Source: Phoebastria nigripes
Lineage: Eukaryota > Chordata > Aves > Procellariiformes > Diomedeidae
DNA: 64,000 nt
Assembly: GCA_035582835.1 (NCBI GenBank)
Contig: JAYKAV010001256.1
Span: 455,103 to 519,102 of the forward strand
Direction of reading: 5' to 3'
The notes under the pieces were generated by a model. It had not been told where the DNA came from. It made no database searches and saw nothing but the letters and a program-made list of their open reading frames with translations. Each line of letters opens with the position of its first letter. The stretch's first letter is position 1. The position numbers and the translations under genes were made by a program. This document shows, piece after piece, positions 63,246-64,000 of the stretch.

Positions 63246-64000
63246 AAGATGTGAAAGAACCAAGAAAGGACCTGGAAGCTCCTCTTTAGGTGACGGATTG
63301 ACTTCATAATGTAAAGGCTTTGCTAGAACAGATTGTTTAGCTACCATTTCTGCATTTTATCTAAGGTAAGATGGAAATAGAAAACATTGAAAGACCCCTG
63401 TAAATCAAAAGAACAAATGGCAACAGTAGCAAAATAGAACTTAATCTGGGATCAGAAAAGAAATATTAAAGCAGAAAATGAAATAAACTTGTTGGAAGGG
63501 TAATAAATTGATTTACATTTTAACTTGAATAAAAACCTTAATATCAAGGTATAAATGTAGGATTAATAGATATAGTTCAAGTTTAATAATTAAGCATTAG
63601 CAACTTTTGCTATTGATCTCAAGTGGCATGTAAACACCATGGTAATTGGTATACTATACATCCATAGCTAACTAGTTAGATGGCTAAGAGCTTTGGAGAG
63701 CTGCTTTAAATTGGATTTATTACATAGCATCAAAGAATCATGGACAAACTGAGCTAAATTTAGCTTTCAGGGTGATTTTTAGACAATGAAAAGAAAGACA
63801 CTTTATAAACACATCATAGTCCTAGCACAGTTTTAGTGTCAAAGCATTTTGCCTCTAGCAAGCAACACTGTTCTTTAAGTGAAGCTGCATCTGTACGGAG
63901 TTCAAACAAACACAGAGCTGAAAAGTAGAGAGAGCTCTGACTCCAATCAAATGAATGACTGTTTTGGCTTCATAATATGTTTTCCAGCCCTAACTTTAAT

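Larger units (their letters stand above)
46559..64000 (-). other. TENM1: Intron of TENM1 (partial), upstream of the first linker exon
   Basis: At least 17.4 kb of intron lies upstream of the first exon seen here. I searched for the teneurin membrane-anchor exon and cytoplasmic exons on the minus strand and saw none. The stretch contains CR1 fragments at 49544-49903 and 54198-54394, MIR-type remnants around 48.3, 48.9, 49.3 and 63.2 kb, a decayed LINE at 59880-61240, and a T16 run at 46985-47000. The open frames at 52221-52541, 56768-57145 and 62637-62882 resemble nothing I know. Confidence 0.8.

Overview
The window is vertebrate nuclear DNA, most likely avian. It is AT-rich, has few coding bases and long introns with GT-AG borders. 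It contains several 5'-truncated CR1 retrotransposons with the bird-type 3' end (repeated 8-bp gaatcata units next to a ggttggaaaagacc block). Isolated single N bases point to a draft assembly.

The only gene I can support is a teneurin on the minus strand. I assign it to TENM1 (teneurin-1) from the wording of its extracellular linker and EGF repeats. Six internal exons are present, in transcript order 46388-46558, 41095-41309, 35118-35328, 17262-17363, 12491-12685 and 8052-8252. All have consensus splice borders and compatible phases, so they join into one open frame of 365 codons (1095 nt) with no stop or frameshift. They encode the extracellular stretch after the membrane anchor: a beta-rich linker region (exons 1-3), then EGF-like repeats 1 to 5 (exons 4-6). 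The cytoplasmic, transmembrane and first extracellular exons should lie beyond 64000. The later EGF repeats, NHL, YD-repeat and C-terminal exons should lie below position 1. No start codon, stop codon, promoter or poly(A) site of the gene is inside the window.

Layout: 1-8051 is intron; 8052-17363 holds the three EGF exons with introns of 4.2 and 4.6 kb; 17364-35117 is a 17.8 kb intron poor in recognisable transposons; 35118-46558 holds the three linker exons with introns of 5.8 and 5.1 kb; 46559-64000 is the 3'-proximal part of a very large upstream intron. Four CR1 3' fragments (39.8-54.4 kb), a decayed LINE of the CR1/L3 kind (59.9-61.2 kb), several MIR-type SINE remnants, two probable palindromic DNA-element relics and a few small tandem or inverted repeats account for part of the intronic sequence.

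I found no RNA gene, no CRISPR array, no second intact gene and no sign of a new multi-gene system. Open frames of up to about 150 codons occur on both strands, but this is what chance gives in 64 kb. The most useful observations are the odd-cysteine EGF repeats, the symmetric exons that could be skipped in frame, a pair of adjacent unassigned open frames near 3.3-3.8 kb, the uneven distribution of transposons, and several small duplications and inverted repeats.
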